The notes under the pieces: generated by a model | What the model saw: only the letters and a program-made list of their open reading frames with translations | What the model was told of the DNA's origin: nothing | Database searches by the model: none | Shown here: positions 1-7,072 of the stretch, in pieces | How the letters are laid out: each line of letters starts with the position of its first letter | Position numbering within the stretch: position 1 is the stretch's first letter | NCBI GenBank assembly: GCA_902494135.1 | Contig: CABUSE010000046.1 | Span: 1 to 9,341, forward strand | Source of the DNA: an uncultured Collinsella sp. | GTDB lineage: Bacteria; Actinomycetota; Coriobacteriia; Coriobacteriales; Coriobacteriaceae | Direction of reading: 5' to 3' | Length of the DNA: 9,341 nt | Translations under genes and position numbers: made by a program

Positions 1-866
1 ATGGCCTGCCACTGCGACAGACCCAGCGAGCGCGCTGCCTCGGCCTGGCCGGGATCGATGGACTCGATGCCGCCGCGCAGGACCTCCATCATGTAGGCGG
101 TGGAGTTGAGCGAGATGGTAACGAGGCCGGCGGTGAAGGTACTCCAAATCTGGTTGGCCTGAGCGGTCTCGAAGCCCATGCCGCGCAAAACGGTGAAGCC
201 CGCGTAATAGATGAGCAGACCCTGGACCATCATGGGCGTGCCGCGCACGATGGTGGAGTAGATGGTCGCAAAGCCGCGGCCGATACTCTTAAAGAAGCGC
301 ACCAGGTCGTTGTCCACGCGGTCGAAGGTCTGAATACGCAGGAACACAAAGAGCAGCGCCAGGAAGAATGCGATGACGGTGCCGAAGGTGGCAAGCGCGA
401 TGGTGATCTCGATACCGCGAATGAAGAAGTCGCCGCTCTTGTAGGTCATGTAGACCAGGCTCGACAAAAAGTCGCTGGGGTTGGAATCCGAGACAATGCT
501 CACCTGCACCAGATCGATAAACGACATGACGCAGCGGTCGATAAAGAAAACTGCCGCGATGGCGACCACGACGTAGCTGCCTAAGCGTGCTCCACGACGG
601 AAACGCTCAGATGCGAACGGCGATTTTTCGCGATAGTCGCTCCAGTGCATAAGCTTGGTGACCAGCGCCGCCGCCGACACGACGAGCCACGCCCACAGGA
701 TTGCCCAAAGGCAATCTTGAAACACGCCCGTGGGAGCCAAGAAGCTCAGCGGTGTGGGGTTGCGCTGGCTAAACGCCAGGCCGAGCGCCGCGATAACGCT
801 CGTGCCCAGGTACACATAACGGTGGTCGGCCTTGATAAAGGAGGCCAGACGATTGATGGTTTTCAT
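1..866 (-). CDS. Amino acid ABC transporter permease, HisM/GlnP type (3' end off window)
   Basis: This is the inner-membrane channel subunit of a polar amino acid ABC importer. From the ATG at 866-864, 288 codons are visible before the window edge and no stop is reached. Hydrophobic segments lie near residues 50-72, 96-117, 151-176 and 244-262, with a possible one at 17-32. The family core is clear: IVRGTPMMVQGLLIYYAG at about 206-223, and the start of the EAA loop that contacts the ATPase, EAARSLGLS, at 276-284. The roughly 140 residues before the core, including the segments at 50-72 and 96-117, make the N-terminus longer than in a minimal permease of about 220 residues. The start is set by GGAGG at 875-871, four bases before the ATG. 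Only 9 bases separate it from the binding-protein stop, so the two are co-transcribed. The missing ATP-binding gene probably follows beyond the left edge. The substrate cannot be read from the sequence. Confidence 0.93.
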   Translation of the reverse strand, partial: MKTINRLASFIKADHRYVYLGTSVIAALGLAFSQRNPTPLSFLAPTGVFQDCLWAILWAWLVVSAAALVTKLMHWSDYREKSPFASERFRRGARLGSYVVVAIAAVFFIDRCVMSFIDLVQVSIVSDSNPSDFLSSLVYMTYKSGDFFIRGIEITIALATFGTVIAFFLALLFVFLRIQTFDRVDNDLVRFFKSIGRGFATIYSTIVRGTPMMVQGLLIYYAGFTVLRGMGFETAQANQIWSTFTAGLVTISLNSTAYMMEVLRGGIESIDPGQAEAARSLGLSQWQA

Positions 867-875
867 GCTGCCTCC

Positions 876-1802
876 CTATGCCGGCTGGCGGTCGAGGCAC
901 GCGTCCCACATTTGGTCGCGCTCCTCTTGGCTAATGCCCTTGAGTGTCTTGTCGATGAGCTTAAGGAGCTTGTCCGAGCCCTTGCGGCAGCCGACGTTTG
1001 CCGCGACCTCCTGCTTAAAGCCCTCGCCCTCGGCAAAATGAATGGGGACGATGCCCGGGTTTTGGGCCATATAGCCCTTCTCGTTCTCGGTGTTGTAGGT
1101 CACGGCGTCGCACGTGCCCTGCAGCAGGTTCGAGAACACCGTGGGGACGGAGTCGACCGGGTTTTTGTGCACAACGCCCGGAATCTCGTCGATGACAGTA
1201 TCGAGCATGGTGTCCTTTTGGCCGAGGACCGTAGCGCCGCTAAAGTCGCTGAGCTTGGTCGCGTTTTGGTAGGGCGAGCCCTCTTTTACGAACAGGCCAA
1301 AGTAACCGATAAAGTACGGGTCGGAAAAGCCGACAGACTCCTCGCGCTCGGGCGTGGCGCTCATACCGGCGATGATGAGGTCAATCTGGCCGTTGTTGAG
1401 CGAGTCGATAAGGCCCGAGAAGCTCTGTTTGACGGCAACGGGCTCGCCGCCGAGGGCCTTGCAGACGATCTTGGCAATCTGCACGTCGTAACCATCGGCA
1501 TAGGCGCCCTGCACGTTGTCGATGGGGATGGTGTACTCGCTGGCTTCGGAGACCTGCCAGTTGTACGGGGCGTAGGCCGCCTCCATGCCGATACGGATCT
1601 TGTCCTTGCCGATCACGGAATCGGACAGGTCGTCGCGACCGCCGCCCGTCGTGGGCTGAACTACTTCCAGCGTGGAGGGACGCTGGCAACCGGCAAGTGC
1701 GCCGGCGACGACAGAAGCGCTCGCAGCGAGAGCGCTACCCAAAAAGATGCGACGGCTGCATACCGGCTGTGGATGCGCGTCGCGTTGATGGGGAGAATGC
1801 AT
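876..1802 (-). CDS. Amino acid ABC transporter substrate-binding lipoprotein (SBP_bac_3 family)
   Basis: This 308-residue extracellular solute-binding protein delivers an amino acid to the adjacent permease. The N-terminus carries a twin-arginine motif, SRRIFLG (residues 16-22), then a hydrophobic stretch and a lipobox, LAGC, with C39 as the predicted lipid-anchored residue. It therefore looks like a Tat-exported lipoprotein. The mature part has the family-3 signatures IGMEAAYAPYNW (71-82), a QSFSGLIDSLNNGQIDLIIAGMS-like segment (126-148) and TPEREESVGFSDPYF (150-164). I chose the ATG at 1802-1800 because GGGAAGG at 1815-1809 sits six bases upstream and the signal peptide then starts sensibly. 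The reading frame stays open upstream to 1874, but that extension has no ribosome binding site and would bury the signal sequence. It is the first gene of the importer operon visible here. Ligand specificity is not determinable; cationic or polar amino acids are typical for the family. Confidence 0.94.
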   Translation of the reverse strand: MHSPHQRDAHPQPVCSRRIFLGSALAASASVVAGALAGCQRPSTLEVVQPTTGGGRDDLSDSVIGKDKIRIGMEAAYAPYNWQVSEASEYTIPIDNVQGAYADGYDVQIAKIVCKALGGEPVAVKQSFSGLIDSLNNGQIDLIIAGMSATPEREESVGFSDPYFIGYFGLFVKEGSPYQNATKLSDFSGATVLGQKDTMLDTVIDEIPGVVHKNPVDSVPTVFSNLLQGTCDAVTYNTENEKGYMAQNPGIVPIHFAEGEGFKQEVAANVGCRKGSDKLLKLIDKTLKGISQEERDQMWDACLDRQPA

Positions 1803-1808
1803 AATCTG

Positions 1809-1845
1809 CCTTCCCTGTTGAATCGTATGCTGACGAGTTAACAGG
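1809..1845 (-). promoter_or_regulatory. Leader hairpin overlapping the binding-protein ribosome binding site
   Basis: In the minus-strand leader of the ABC operon, CCTGTT (1845-1840) can pair with AACAGG (1819-1814) across a 20-base loop. The 3' arm runs straight into the Shine-Dalgarno sequence GGGAAGG (1815-1809). Pairing could influence access to the ribosome binding site, but a 6-bp stem is weak evidence. No known riboswitch class is recognised. Confidence 0.25.
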
Positions 1846-1911
1846 ATATACGCCAGCGACCAGCAGCGCAGCACAAGCTCGAAAAATTAATAGACACACG
1901 GTAGTCATTGG

Positions 1912-1949
1912 GGACGTCGATGTTTTGGCAATGCCGGCGAGCGACGTCC
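1912..1949. repeat. 8-bp inverted repeat in the ABC operon leader
   Basis: GGACGTCG at 1912-1919 and CGACGTCC at 1942-1949 form a perfect inverted repeat around a 22-base spacer. It lies in the 167 bases between the binding-protein start and the terminator at 1970-2011. It could be an operator or a leader hairpin. I see no convincing -35/-10 pair in this interval; TATTAA at 1892-1887 on the minus strand is the best -10-like string. Confidence 0.3.
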
Positions 1950-1969
1950 AGAGCGAACAAGTTGGCATG

Positions 1970-2011
1970 AAAAAGGCAAGGCATAGACCTTCTGGTCATG
2001 CCTTGCCTTTT
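1970..2011 (-). terminator. Strong rho-independent terminator downstream of the epimerase gene
   Basis: The arms AAAAGGCAAGGCAT (1971-1984) and its perfect complement (1998-2011) form a 14-bp stem. It is extended by GACC/GGTC (1986-1989 and 1994-1997) across a one-base bulge, with the loop TTCT. Read on the minus strand it ends in a run of five T. The A-tract on the other arm would let it work in the plus direction too, but no plus-strand gene ends here. It closes the epimerase transcript and insulates the ABC operon. Confidence 0.85.
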
Positions 2012-2055
2012 GAATGACAAATTGTCGCTCTGGGTGGCGCGCAGCGTCGACCGGC

Positions 2056-2077
2056 CCGCCGTTCGTCAGAACGGCGG
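2056..2077 (-). repeat. GC-rich 9-bp hairpin just after the epimerase stop
   Basis: CCGCCGTTC (2056-2064) and GAACGGCGG (2069-2077) form a perfect 9-bp stem with a four-base loop. It begins about five bases after the epimerase stop codon. There is no T-run after it, so it is not a terminator alone. It may stabilise the mRNA 3' end ahead of the true terminator at 1970-2011. Confidence 0.55.
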
Positions 2078-2082
2078 AACCT

Positions 2083-2976
2083 CTAGAACAAGGTGACGCT
2101 AAAGCTACGTTTATCGGTAGCGCCGGGAGCCAAGGTGATGGTGTTGACCTTGTGCTCAAAGACATCGTCCTCGGTGTCCATGGTGGTATGACCGGTCCAG
2201 GGCTCGAGCGCCACAAACGGAGCGTCGTTGGCGGCAGACCACACGCCGATGTACTTAAAGCCCTCAAAGTCGATCTTGACGCCGTGGCCCGACTTGCGGC
2301 CGCGCAGTGTGAGCGTGGAACCCGGAGTATCGGTGAACATGATGGCATCGTTATCGAAGCTGCGGTGCGTGATGGGCAGCACGTCCGAGTTATCGGGAGC
2401 CTTGTAGCTACCCTCGAACGTCATAAGACCGTCGGGCGTGATGATGGGAGCCTCGTTGGTCCAAGCCTCGGTAAACGCCAGCTCGTAATCCTCGAACGCC
2501 TCGTCCTCGGCACCGGGGGCGGGCACGTTAAATGCGGGGTGGCCGCCCACCGAGAACGGCAGGTCCACGTCGCCGGTGTTGGTGACGGCAAAGGTCTGCG
2601 TGAGGGTGGCGTCGCCGGTCAAGGCATAGGTCATGTTGAGCTTAAAGTGGAACGGGAACGCCTTGAGCGACTCGGGTGTATCGGTGATCTCGTACGTTAC
2701 CGAGGAGCCGTCCTCCGAAACCTCGACCAGCTTGTGCTCGACAATGCGCGCGAGTCCGTGGCGCGGCATCTCGCAGATGCCGGCCGCAGACGTTGCCGTG
2801 TTGTTGCGCAGCGAGCCCACAATGGGGAACAGGATGGGCGCGTGCTTGCCCCAAAAGGCGGGGTCGCCCTGCCACAGATACTCGTTGCCGTTGAGGGCAA
2901 GGCTCGTGAGCTGGGCACCCATGGAATCGATGGCCGCGGTGAGGCCGCCGCGCTTGATGGTAGTGACAGTAGACAT
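2083..2976 (-). CDS. Aldose 1-epimerase family protein (LacX/GalM-like mutarotase)
   Basis: This 297-residue cytoplasmic protein belongs to the galactose mutarotase-like fold, which interconverts alpha and beta anomers of aldoses; the LacX branch is less well characterised. Family landmarks are FWGKHAPILFPIVGSLRNN (41-59), PRHGLAR with H73 (71-77), GGHPAFNVP with H146 (144-152) and FVALEPWTG with E258 (254-262), where E258 is the expected catalytic glutamate. The ATG at 2976-2974 is preferred over an in-frame start at 3000 because TTGGAGGAAG ends five bases upstream of it. Downstream are a hairpin and a strong terminator, so transcription ends here. The upstream gene on the same strand is 113 bases away, so the gene may have its own promoter or be read from that gene. 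It has no sugar-catabolic neighbours that would reveal a substrate. Confidence 0.9.
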   Translation of the reverse strand: MSTVTTIKRGGLTAAIDSMGAQLTSLALNGNEYLWQGDPAFWGKHAPILFPIVGSLRNNTATSAAGICEMPRHGLARIVEHKLVEVSEDGSSVTYEITDTPESLKAFPFHFKLNMTYALTGDATLTQTFAVTNTGDVDLPFSVGGHPAFNVPAPGAEDEAFEDYELAFTEAWTNEAPIITPDGLMTFEGSYKAPDNSDVLPITHRSFDNDAIMFTDTPGSTLTLRGRKSGHGVKIDFEGFKYIGVWSAANDAPFVALEPWTGHTTMDTEDDVFEHKVNTITLAPGATDKRSFSVTLF

Positions 2977-2996
2977 GCTACTTCCTCCAAAAGTAA

Positions 2997-3019
2997 ACAA
3001 TAGTGTCGAGGGCTATTGT
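2997..3019. promoter_or_regulatory. 7-bp inverted repeat upstream of the epimerase gene
   Basis: ACAATAG (2997-3003) and CTATTGT (3013-3019) form a perfect inverted repeat with a 9-base spacer, giving 16-bp spacing between half-sites. It lies about 20 bases upstream of the epimerase start codon, and the minus-strand TATTGT in the left arm is the best -10-like string in the gap. This geometry fits an operator overlapping a promoter, but nothing identifies a regulator. Confidence 0.3.
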
Positions 3020-3089
3020 CCCACTCTTGGCGGCGGGACGGGACGGCAGGCGATTATTGAGTAGCCATAGCGGAATGAGCGGCGAGTGC

Positions 3090-3959
3090 CTACTGGGTAT
3101 CCACGTAAAGGTCGAACCCGCCCTGCGGTGTGGTGTCGACCGTGTCGGGCGCCTGTGAGTTAAAGCTCACGGGGACCATGCGCTTTGAGGCACGGAAGCG
3201 CGTGCCGTCGGTGGCGACGGGCGGTTCATCGACGGTGAGCTCGTAGTCGCCGGGCTTAAGTTCGATGCCGTCACCAGCGGAATTGACGTATTGATACTCG
3301 TCAATCGTCTGCCCTTTGAGCGTGCGCCCCACGATGTAGATGAGCATTTGGCTGTCGCCGCGCGCGGTGTCCCACGTCGCGCCGTCCTTGACCTCGACCG
3401 ACACATGTACCGAGCGCGTGCGGCCGAGCGATTGCTCGATAGACATCTCGACCTTGGCGGCGTCTTTTCGCTGTTGTTCAACATGACTCCAGACGTTTCC
3501 AATTACCGAGCATGCGATAACGCCGGCCATGAAGGCGATAAGGATGGGGCCGAGCGGAGAACGGCGGCCCGCGTCTTCCTCACGAGCCAGGTCGGGGCGA
3601 TGTGTGGGCGCAGGCGCCTGGGCGCCTTGCGCGGGCACGTCGAGAATGCTGAAGGATGCCGTGCTGTCGGGGTCGATGGTGTGACGCGGCTGCGGGATCT
3701 TTGCCGGCGAGATGGACATGTCCGCCGGCTCACCGAGTGTGGCCGTGGCATCGGCCTTAGCCTCATCGGCCTCGGCTTGGGCCCAAGCCTGCTCAAAGGT
3801 CAGGGGCTCGGCGGCATCGGAGGCGGCATCAGGCTCGACAGCGGCATCGTTGCCGGTCTCGTCCTCGTCGCTCGACACGTCACGCGACGCGGGCTCGTCC
3901 CACTCCTCGTCCGGAGCCTCGCCCTCGCTATACCACCATTCAAAGTTATCGATATCCAT
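3090..3959 (-). CDS. Hypothetical acidic single-pass membrane protein
   Basis: I do not recognise this 289-residue protein. Residues 1-80 are strongly acidic and low in complexity (EWWYSEGEAPDEEWDE near 7-22). Residues 81-131 are rich in proline and alanine. A single hydrophobic helix spans about 136-157 (LGPILIAFMAGVIACSVIGNVW), preceded by R132 and R133, which favours a cytoplasmic N-terminus and an exported C-terminus. The C-terminal region (about 180-289) looks beta-rich (VHVSVEVKDGATW, IELKPGDYELTVDE) and could be an Ig-like or PEGA-like module, but that is only a guess. The ATG at 3959-3957 follows AAGGGG at 3973-3968. There are no catalytic motifs. It may be co-transcribed with the epimerase 113 bases downstream. 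Confidence 0.75.
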   Translation of the reverse strand: MDIDNFEWWYSEGEAPDEEWDEPASRDVSSDEDETGNDAAVEPDAASDAAEPLTFEQAWAQAEADEAKADATATLGEPADMSISPAKIPQPRHTIDPDSTASFSILDVPAQGAQAPAPTHRPDLAREEDAGRRSPLGPILIAFMAGVIACSVIGNVWSHVEQQRKDAAKVEMSIEQSLGRTRSVHVSVEVKDGATWDTARGDSQMLIYIVGRTLKGQTIDEYQYVNSAGDGIELKPGDYELTVDEPPVATDGTRFRASKRMVPVSFNSQAPDTVDTTPQGGFDLYVDTQ

Positions 3960-4000
3960 ACGGGGCGCCCCTTAGGCCTCGCAAATAAACACTCGCTAGT

Positions 4001-4030
4001 CTTATACCCCCAGACGGCACCGAAGCTCAC
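4001..4030 (-). promoter_or_regulatory. Possible promoter of the acidic membrane protein gene
   Basis: On the minus strand, TATAAG (4006-4001) resembles a -10 box about 40 bases upstream of the start codon. The matching -35 is poor: GTGAGC at 4030-4025 with an 18-base spacer. This is the best candidate in the gap but is weak. Confidence 0.3.
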
Positions 4031-4045
4031 CCGCGCCGGACACGA

Positions 4046-4110
4046 AAACCGTCACAACATTCGACGTTTTTCCTCGTTTTCGAGATTTTCATCGAATGTT
4101 GTGACGGTTT
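4046..4110. repeat. Long palindrome with 19-bp perfect arms
   Basis: The arm AAACCGTCACAACATTCGA (4046-4064) is exactly complementary to 4092-4110. The 27-base loop contains a small nested hairpin, CTCG-TTTT-CGAG (4073-4084). It lies between the divergent membrane-protein and MFS genes. There is no T-run after the outer stem, so a simple terminator is unlikely. It looks like a dispersed intergenic repeat (REP/MITE-like) or a protein binding site. Confidence 0.8.
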
Positions 4111-4129
4111 AGGCGGCAGCCACGCCGCG

Positions 4130-4162
4130 AATGTGACAAAGAGACTGTCCCTTTGTCACATT
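4130..4162. repeat. Dispersed 33-base palindrome, copy 1
   Basis: This near-perfect palindrome runs from AATGTGACAAAG to CTTTGTCACATT. It differs from copy 3 (9181-9213) by one base, having GAG instead of GGG in the left arm. It lies 19 bases beyond the long palindrome and upstream of the MFS gene. Three copies occur in this window, all intergenic. Confidence 0.85.
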
Positions 4163-4173
4163 CTGTTAGAGTT

Positions 4174-4191
4174 GCAGGGATTGAATCCCGC
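4174..4191. repeat. Small hairpin in the MFS leader
   Basis: GGGAT (4177-4181) pairs with ATCCC (4185-4189), extended by GC/GC across a one-base bulge. It lies about 30 bases upstream of the likely TTG start. It resembles an isolated tRNA T-arm, but no tRNA can be folded around it. It could be a leader structure or chance. Confidence 0.25.
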
Positions 4192-4219
4192 TTATTCATG
4201 CGACATTGGAGTGACAACC

Positions 4220-5473
4220 TTGACCGCCGCAACCACGCCAAAAAGTAAGTCAACTGCCGCCGCGCTCTCCCCCGCACGCACCAAGCTCTGCCTGGCGCTG
4301 CTCGTGTTGTTAGGCTTTTCGCTCGGCTGCTCGGAGTTCGTGGTCATCGGCATCGAGAGCGACCTGGCGACGGAGCTCGGCATCTCGCTTGCCACCGCGG
4401 GCCAGCTCATCAGCGTGTTCGCACTGATCTACGCTATCGCGACGCCGGTGCTCGCGCTCAGCACGGGGCGCTTCCGTCGTTACCAACTGCTCGTGTACTA
4501 TAGCATCGTCTTTGTGCTCGGCAACCTGGTCATGGCGTTGGCGCCCAACTTCCAGGTGCTGTTCATCTCGCGCATCATCCTGGGCTCCGTCTCGGGCGCA
4601 CTGCTCGCCGTGGGCGTGACGTACATCCCCGAGCTTCTGTCTCCGCAGCAAACTTCGCTTGCCATCTCGGTGGTATATGGTGCGTTTTCCGTGGCAATGG
4701 TCTTTGTCACTTCGATCGGCAAGTTTGTGGCCGACACGCTCGATTGGCACGTGGCCATGTACGGCACGCTGGCCTTTGCCGTTCTGATCTGCGGAGCGCT
4801 CGTGGCGTTTATGCCGCGCGCTGGGCAAACCGACGAGCCCGCCACTTTTCGCGAGCAGGCGGGTCTGCTACGCGAGCCGAGCATCATCACCGGCATGCTC
4901 ATCTTTTTGTTTGGCGTGGGGTCGGTCTACGTTTTCTACGGCTACGTGACGCCTTATCTTGAGCAGGTGCTGGGCATGGGCACGGTCGAAGCCAGTACCA
5001 CGCTCATGGCCTACGGCGTGTTCTGCCTGATCTCGAACATCCTGGGCGGATGGATCGATGCGCGCTTTGGCATGAAGGCGCTACTCGTGACGTTTGTGCT
5101 GCAGGCTGCAGCGTTACTCGGACTGTTTGCTGTGGGCGGCACCATGCCGCTCGCGCTGGTCTTTGTCTTTAGCCTGGCGCTGCTCATGTACCTGTTCTCG
5201 GTGTCGTGCATCACGCACTTTATGGACGTGGCACGCAGCCGCCATCCCAAGTCGATGGTACTCGCAAGTTCGGTTGAGCCCATGGCGTTTAACGTCGGCA
5301 TCTCGTTTGGCACCGCAGTGGGCGGCGCCGTGGTAAGCAGCGTTGGCATTGCATATGTAGGCGCGGTCGGTGCCGTGTTCTCGCTTGTGGCCTGGGCGCT
5401 CACGCTGGTGACGATTAAGTTGGCTCGCTGGGAGCGCCGTCGTCAATCAGCACAGCCCCGGATGCAGGCATAG
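4220..5473 (+). CDS. MFS transporter, DHA1/AraJ-like exporter
   Basis: This is a 417-residue inner-membrane secondary transporter of the major facilitator superfamily with about 12 predicted helices. The first helix is near 23-45 (CLALLVLLGFSLGCSEFVVIG). The loop between helices 2 and 3 carries a degenerate motif A, LSTGRFRRYQLL (80-91). The equivalent loop of the second half reads GGWIDARFGMKALL. The pattern EFVVIGIESDLATELGIS followed by AGQLISVFALIYAIATPVL fits the DHA1 sugar/drug efflux branch (AraJ, YdhP). I chose the TTG at 4220-4222 because GGAG at 4208-4211 lies eight bases upstream. The frame is open back to 4133, but that region is the palindrome copy and hairpin, so the extension is unlikely. 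An in-frame GTG at 4211 lacks a ribosome binding site. The substrate is unknown, and no clear terminator follows. Confidence 0.88.
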   Translation: MTAATTPKSKSTAAALSPARTKLCLALLVLLGFSLGCSEFVVIGIESDLATELGISLATAGQLISVFALIYAIATPVLALSTGRFRRYQLLVYYSIVFVLGNLVMALAPNFQVLFISRIILGSVSGALLAVGVTYIPELLSPQQTSLAISVVYGAFSVAMVFVTSIGKFVADTLDWHVAMYGTLAFAVLICGALVAFMPRAGQTDEPATFREQAGLLREPSIITGMLIFLFGVGSVYVFYGYVTPYLEQVLGMGTVEASTTLMAYGVFCLISNILGGWIDARFGMKALLVTFVLQAAALLGLFAVGGTMPLALVFVFSLALLMYLFSVSCITHFMDVARSRHPKSMVLASSVEPMAFNVGISFGTAVGGAVVSSVGIAYVGAVGAVFSLVAWALTLVTIKLARWERRRQSAQPRMQA

Positions 5474-5558
5474 GGGCGAACATAGCCCAAGGTGGCGAGC
5501 AACCGGTGAAAACCGTCCCATACGAGTAGTGTTTATCCGCCTGCAAGCTCCAGCAGTG

Positions 5559-5655
5559 CAATTTCGTGTACTTCAGATACACACTTTTCTACTATTTCGT
5601 GTATTCCAAGTACATGAAATCGTACTAAACTATGTATCTGAAGTACACGAAATTG
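5559..5655 (+). promoter_or_regulatory. Palindromic operator-like array, three units at 33-bp spacing
   Basis: The 97 bases just upstream of the first ATPase gene form one large palindrome centred on 5607, with perfect 23-bp arms (5559-5581 and 5633-5655). Inside are three 27-bp sites starting at 5561, 5594 and 5627, exactly 33 bp apart. Each is a version of ATTTCGTGTA-N7-TACAYGAAAT. The middle site (5594-5620) is nearly perfect. The left site is strong only in its left half and the right site only in its right half. The last base of the array is the first base of the Shine-Dalgarno GGAAAGG (5655-5661). The region is AT-rich in a GC-rich setting. No clear promoter is visible; TACTAT (5590-5595) and TAAACT (5626-5631) are weak -10-like strings. 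Regulation of the ATPase gene by occlusion or mRNA structure is an inference. Confidence 0.8.
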
Positions 5656-5668
5656 GAAAGGCGGCCCC

Positions 5669-7039
5669 ATGCGCAGATCAATCGAATCCGTTATCGAATC
5701 ATGGGCGACAAAGGACGCGTCGCGCCCCCTCCTCATCCGTGGTGCGCGACGCGTAGGCAAAACGTACGTTGCCGAGGAAATCGGCAGACGAATCGCCGGC
5801 GATGCGTTTGTCAAACTCGACTTTCAGACCGATCTTGAGCTGATCGCTCCGCTGTTCGACTGTCCCACCGACGACGTTGACGCCATCGTGGCGCGAATCT
5901 CAGACTATAAACGCACCCCCATTCGCAAAGAAACCGCCTTCATCCTGTTTGACGAGGTGCAGCTCTGCGAACGGGCGCTCAACTCGCTTCGCTTTTTTTC
6001 GGGTTCGGGCTGGCGCATATGCGCGGCCGGCAGTCAGCTCGGCGTCGCCACGCGCAAGCGCAAGTTGCCTTTTCCCAGCGGCGTTCGTCAAGAGACCATG
6101 CATCCTATGTCGTTCGAGGAGTTTCTCTGGGCGCTCGACGAGGAGCAGATGGCCAATGCCATTCGTACCCACGCCGGCACGCTCGAGACCTACGCCGCGC
6201 ACCAAGCCGCGCTCAGCCTGTTTCATCGATACCAGATCGTGGGCGGCATGCCCGCCGCCGTCAACGCATATCGCAAGACGTTATCCATCGAGGATGCGCG
6301 CGTCGAGCAGCGCGAAATCGACGAGACCTATACCGCCGATATGACCGACCCCGAAAACGGGATCAGCGGCGTGGCGGCGCGCAAGGTCTGGCGCTCCATT
6401 CCGTCCCAGCTGCTGAGATCGTCCACAAAAAAATTCAAGTACTCCGAGGTCGAACGTGGAGGCCGTCGCGCCAAGCTTATCGAGCCGCTCGACTGGCTCG
6501 AAGGCGCCGGCATCATATCGGTCAACAACCTGACCGAAGGCATCGAGCCTCCCCTCGTTCCCTTCGACGACGAAGATGGAAGTTTCTTTAAGGTCTATCT
6601 TCTCGATACCGGCCTCATGTTCTACAAACTCGGCATCAACCCGCGGCTCTGGCTCGACCTCAAAGAGGATTCCGCCATAGCGCTATCTTCCGACTTCCGA
6701 GGCGCCCTGGCGGAAAACTCGGTCATGCAAGCATTTTCGGGCAATAGCTTGCAGACGTATTACTGGGTGCCGCCGTCGTCTTGGAAGACGACCGGCGAGC
6801 TCGATTTTTTACTTCAGACCGACCGTATGGAAATTGTGCCCGTCGAAGTAAAGTCCGCACGTAACGTGCGCGCGAGAACCCTCGGGTCGTTTATGGACAA
6901 AGCCCGATCGCCATATGCCTACATTTTGTCCGAGAACAATTTTTCCCGCAGCGAAACCGATGACGGGCGCGAGCTGCGCCACCTCCCCTTGTACGCAGCG
7001 GGCTTTATTGGAGCAAACTGCCTCAAGAGCAGTCTGTAA
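5669..7039 (+). CDS. AAA+ ATPase with C-terminal DUF4143 (PD-(D/E)XK-like), first copy
   Basis: This 456-residue protein belongs to the COG1373 type: an N-terminal AAA_14 ATPase and a C-terminal DUF4143 domain that is placed in the PD-(D/E)XK nuclease superfamily. Walker A is GARRVGKT (25-32), Walker B is FILFDE (91-96) and a sensor-like AAGS lies at 119-122. The family hallmarks MSFEEFLWAL (147-156), VGGMPAAV (191-198), EIDETYTADM (216-225) and LAENSV (347-352) are present. The nuclease-like core shows GELDF with D379 (376-380) and VPVEVKS with E393 and K395 (390-396), so the metal-binding residues appear intact. The ATG at 5669 follows GGAAAGG (5655-5661) by seven bases. A phosphatase gene follows 33 bases downstream on the same strand and may share the transcript. 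The cellular role of this family is not established; no helix-turn-helix is evident. Confidence 0.9.
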   Translation: MRRSIESVIESWATKDASRPLLIRGARRVGKTYVAEEIGRRIAGDAFVKLDFQTDLELIAPLFDCPTDDVDAIVARISDYKRTPIRKETAFILFDEVQLCERALNSLRFFSGSGWRICAAGSQLGVATRKRKLPFPSGVRQETMHPMSFEEFLWALDEEQMANAIRTHAGTLETYAAHQAALSLFHRYQIVGGMPAAVNAYRKTLSIEDARVEQREIDETYTADMTDPENGISGVAARKVWRSIPSQLLRSSTKKFKYSEVERGGRRAKLIEPLDWLEGAGIISVNNLTEGIEPPLVPFDDEDGSFFKVYLLDTGLMFYKLGINPRLWLDLKEDSAIALSSDFRGALAENSVMQAFSGNSLQTYYWVPPSSWKTTGELDFLLQTDRMEIVPVEVKSARNVRARTLGSFMDKARSPYAYILSENNFSRSETDDGRELRHLPLYAAGFIGANCLKSSL

Positions 7040-7072
7040 GCCCTGCGCGACCGCCTAGAAAGGAAGCCGCTC

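Noticed and set aside
645..1841. Long plus-strand open frame of 398 codons opposite the ABC genes
   Set aside because: It overlaps the permease and binding-protein genes on the other strand, has no ribosome binding site and shows no domain; it is a GC-rich antisense shadow.
2014..3003. Plus-strand open frame of 329 codons opposite the epimerase
   Set aside because: The minus-strand product has clear aldose epimerase motifs; the plus-strand product is rich in R, G and V without motifs.
4174..4191. tRNA T-arm-like hairpin
   Set aside because: No acceptor, anticodon or D-arm can be found around it on either strand.
4133..4219. N-terminal extension of the MFS gene back to 4133
   Set aside because: It would be encoded by the dispersed palindrome and a leader hairpin, is not transporter-like, and has no ribosome binding site; the TTG at 4220 has GGAG at good spacing.
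5559..5655. CRISPR array reading of the 33-bp periodic repeats
   Set aside because: There are only three imperfect units with no spacer of 25-40 bases between identical repeats, and no cas genes are nearby.
5529..5756. Small open frame with 11-residue repeats (FRVLQIHTFLL, then FRVFQVHEIVL, then NYVSEVHEIGK)
   Set aside because: The peptide repeat is a by-product of the 33-bp DNA period, which is a multiple of three, and an equivalent repeat peptide appears on the opposite strand. It lacks a ribosome binding site and overlaps the ATPase start.
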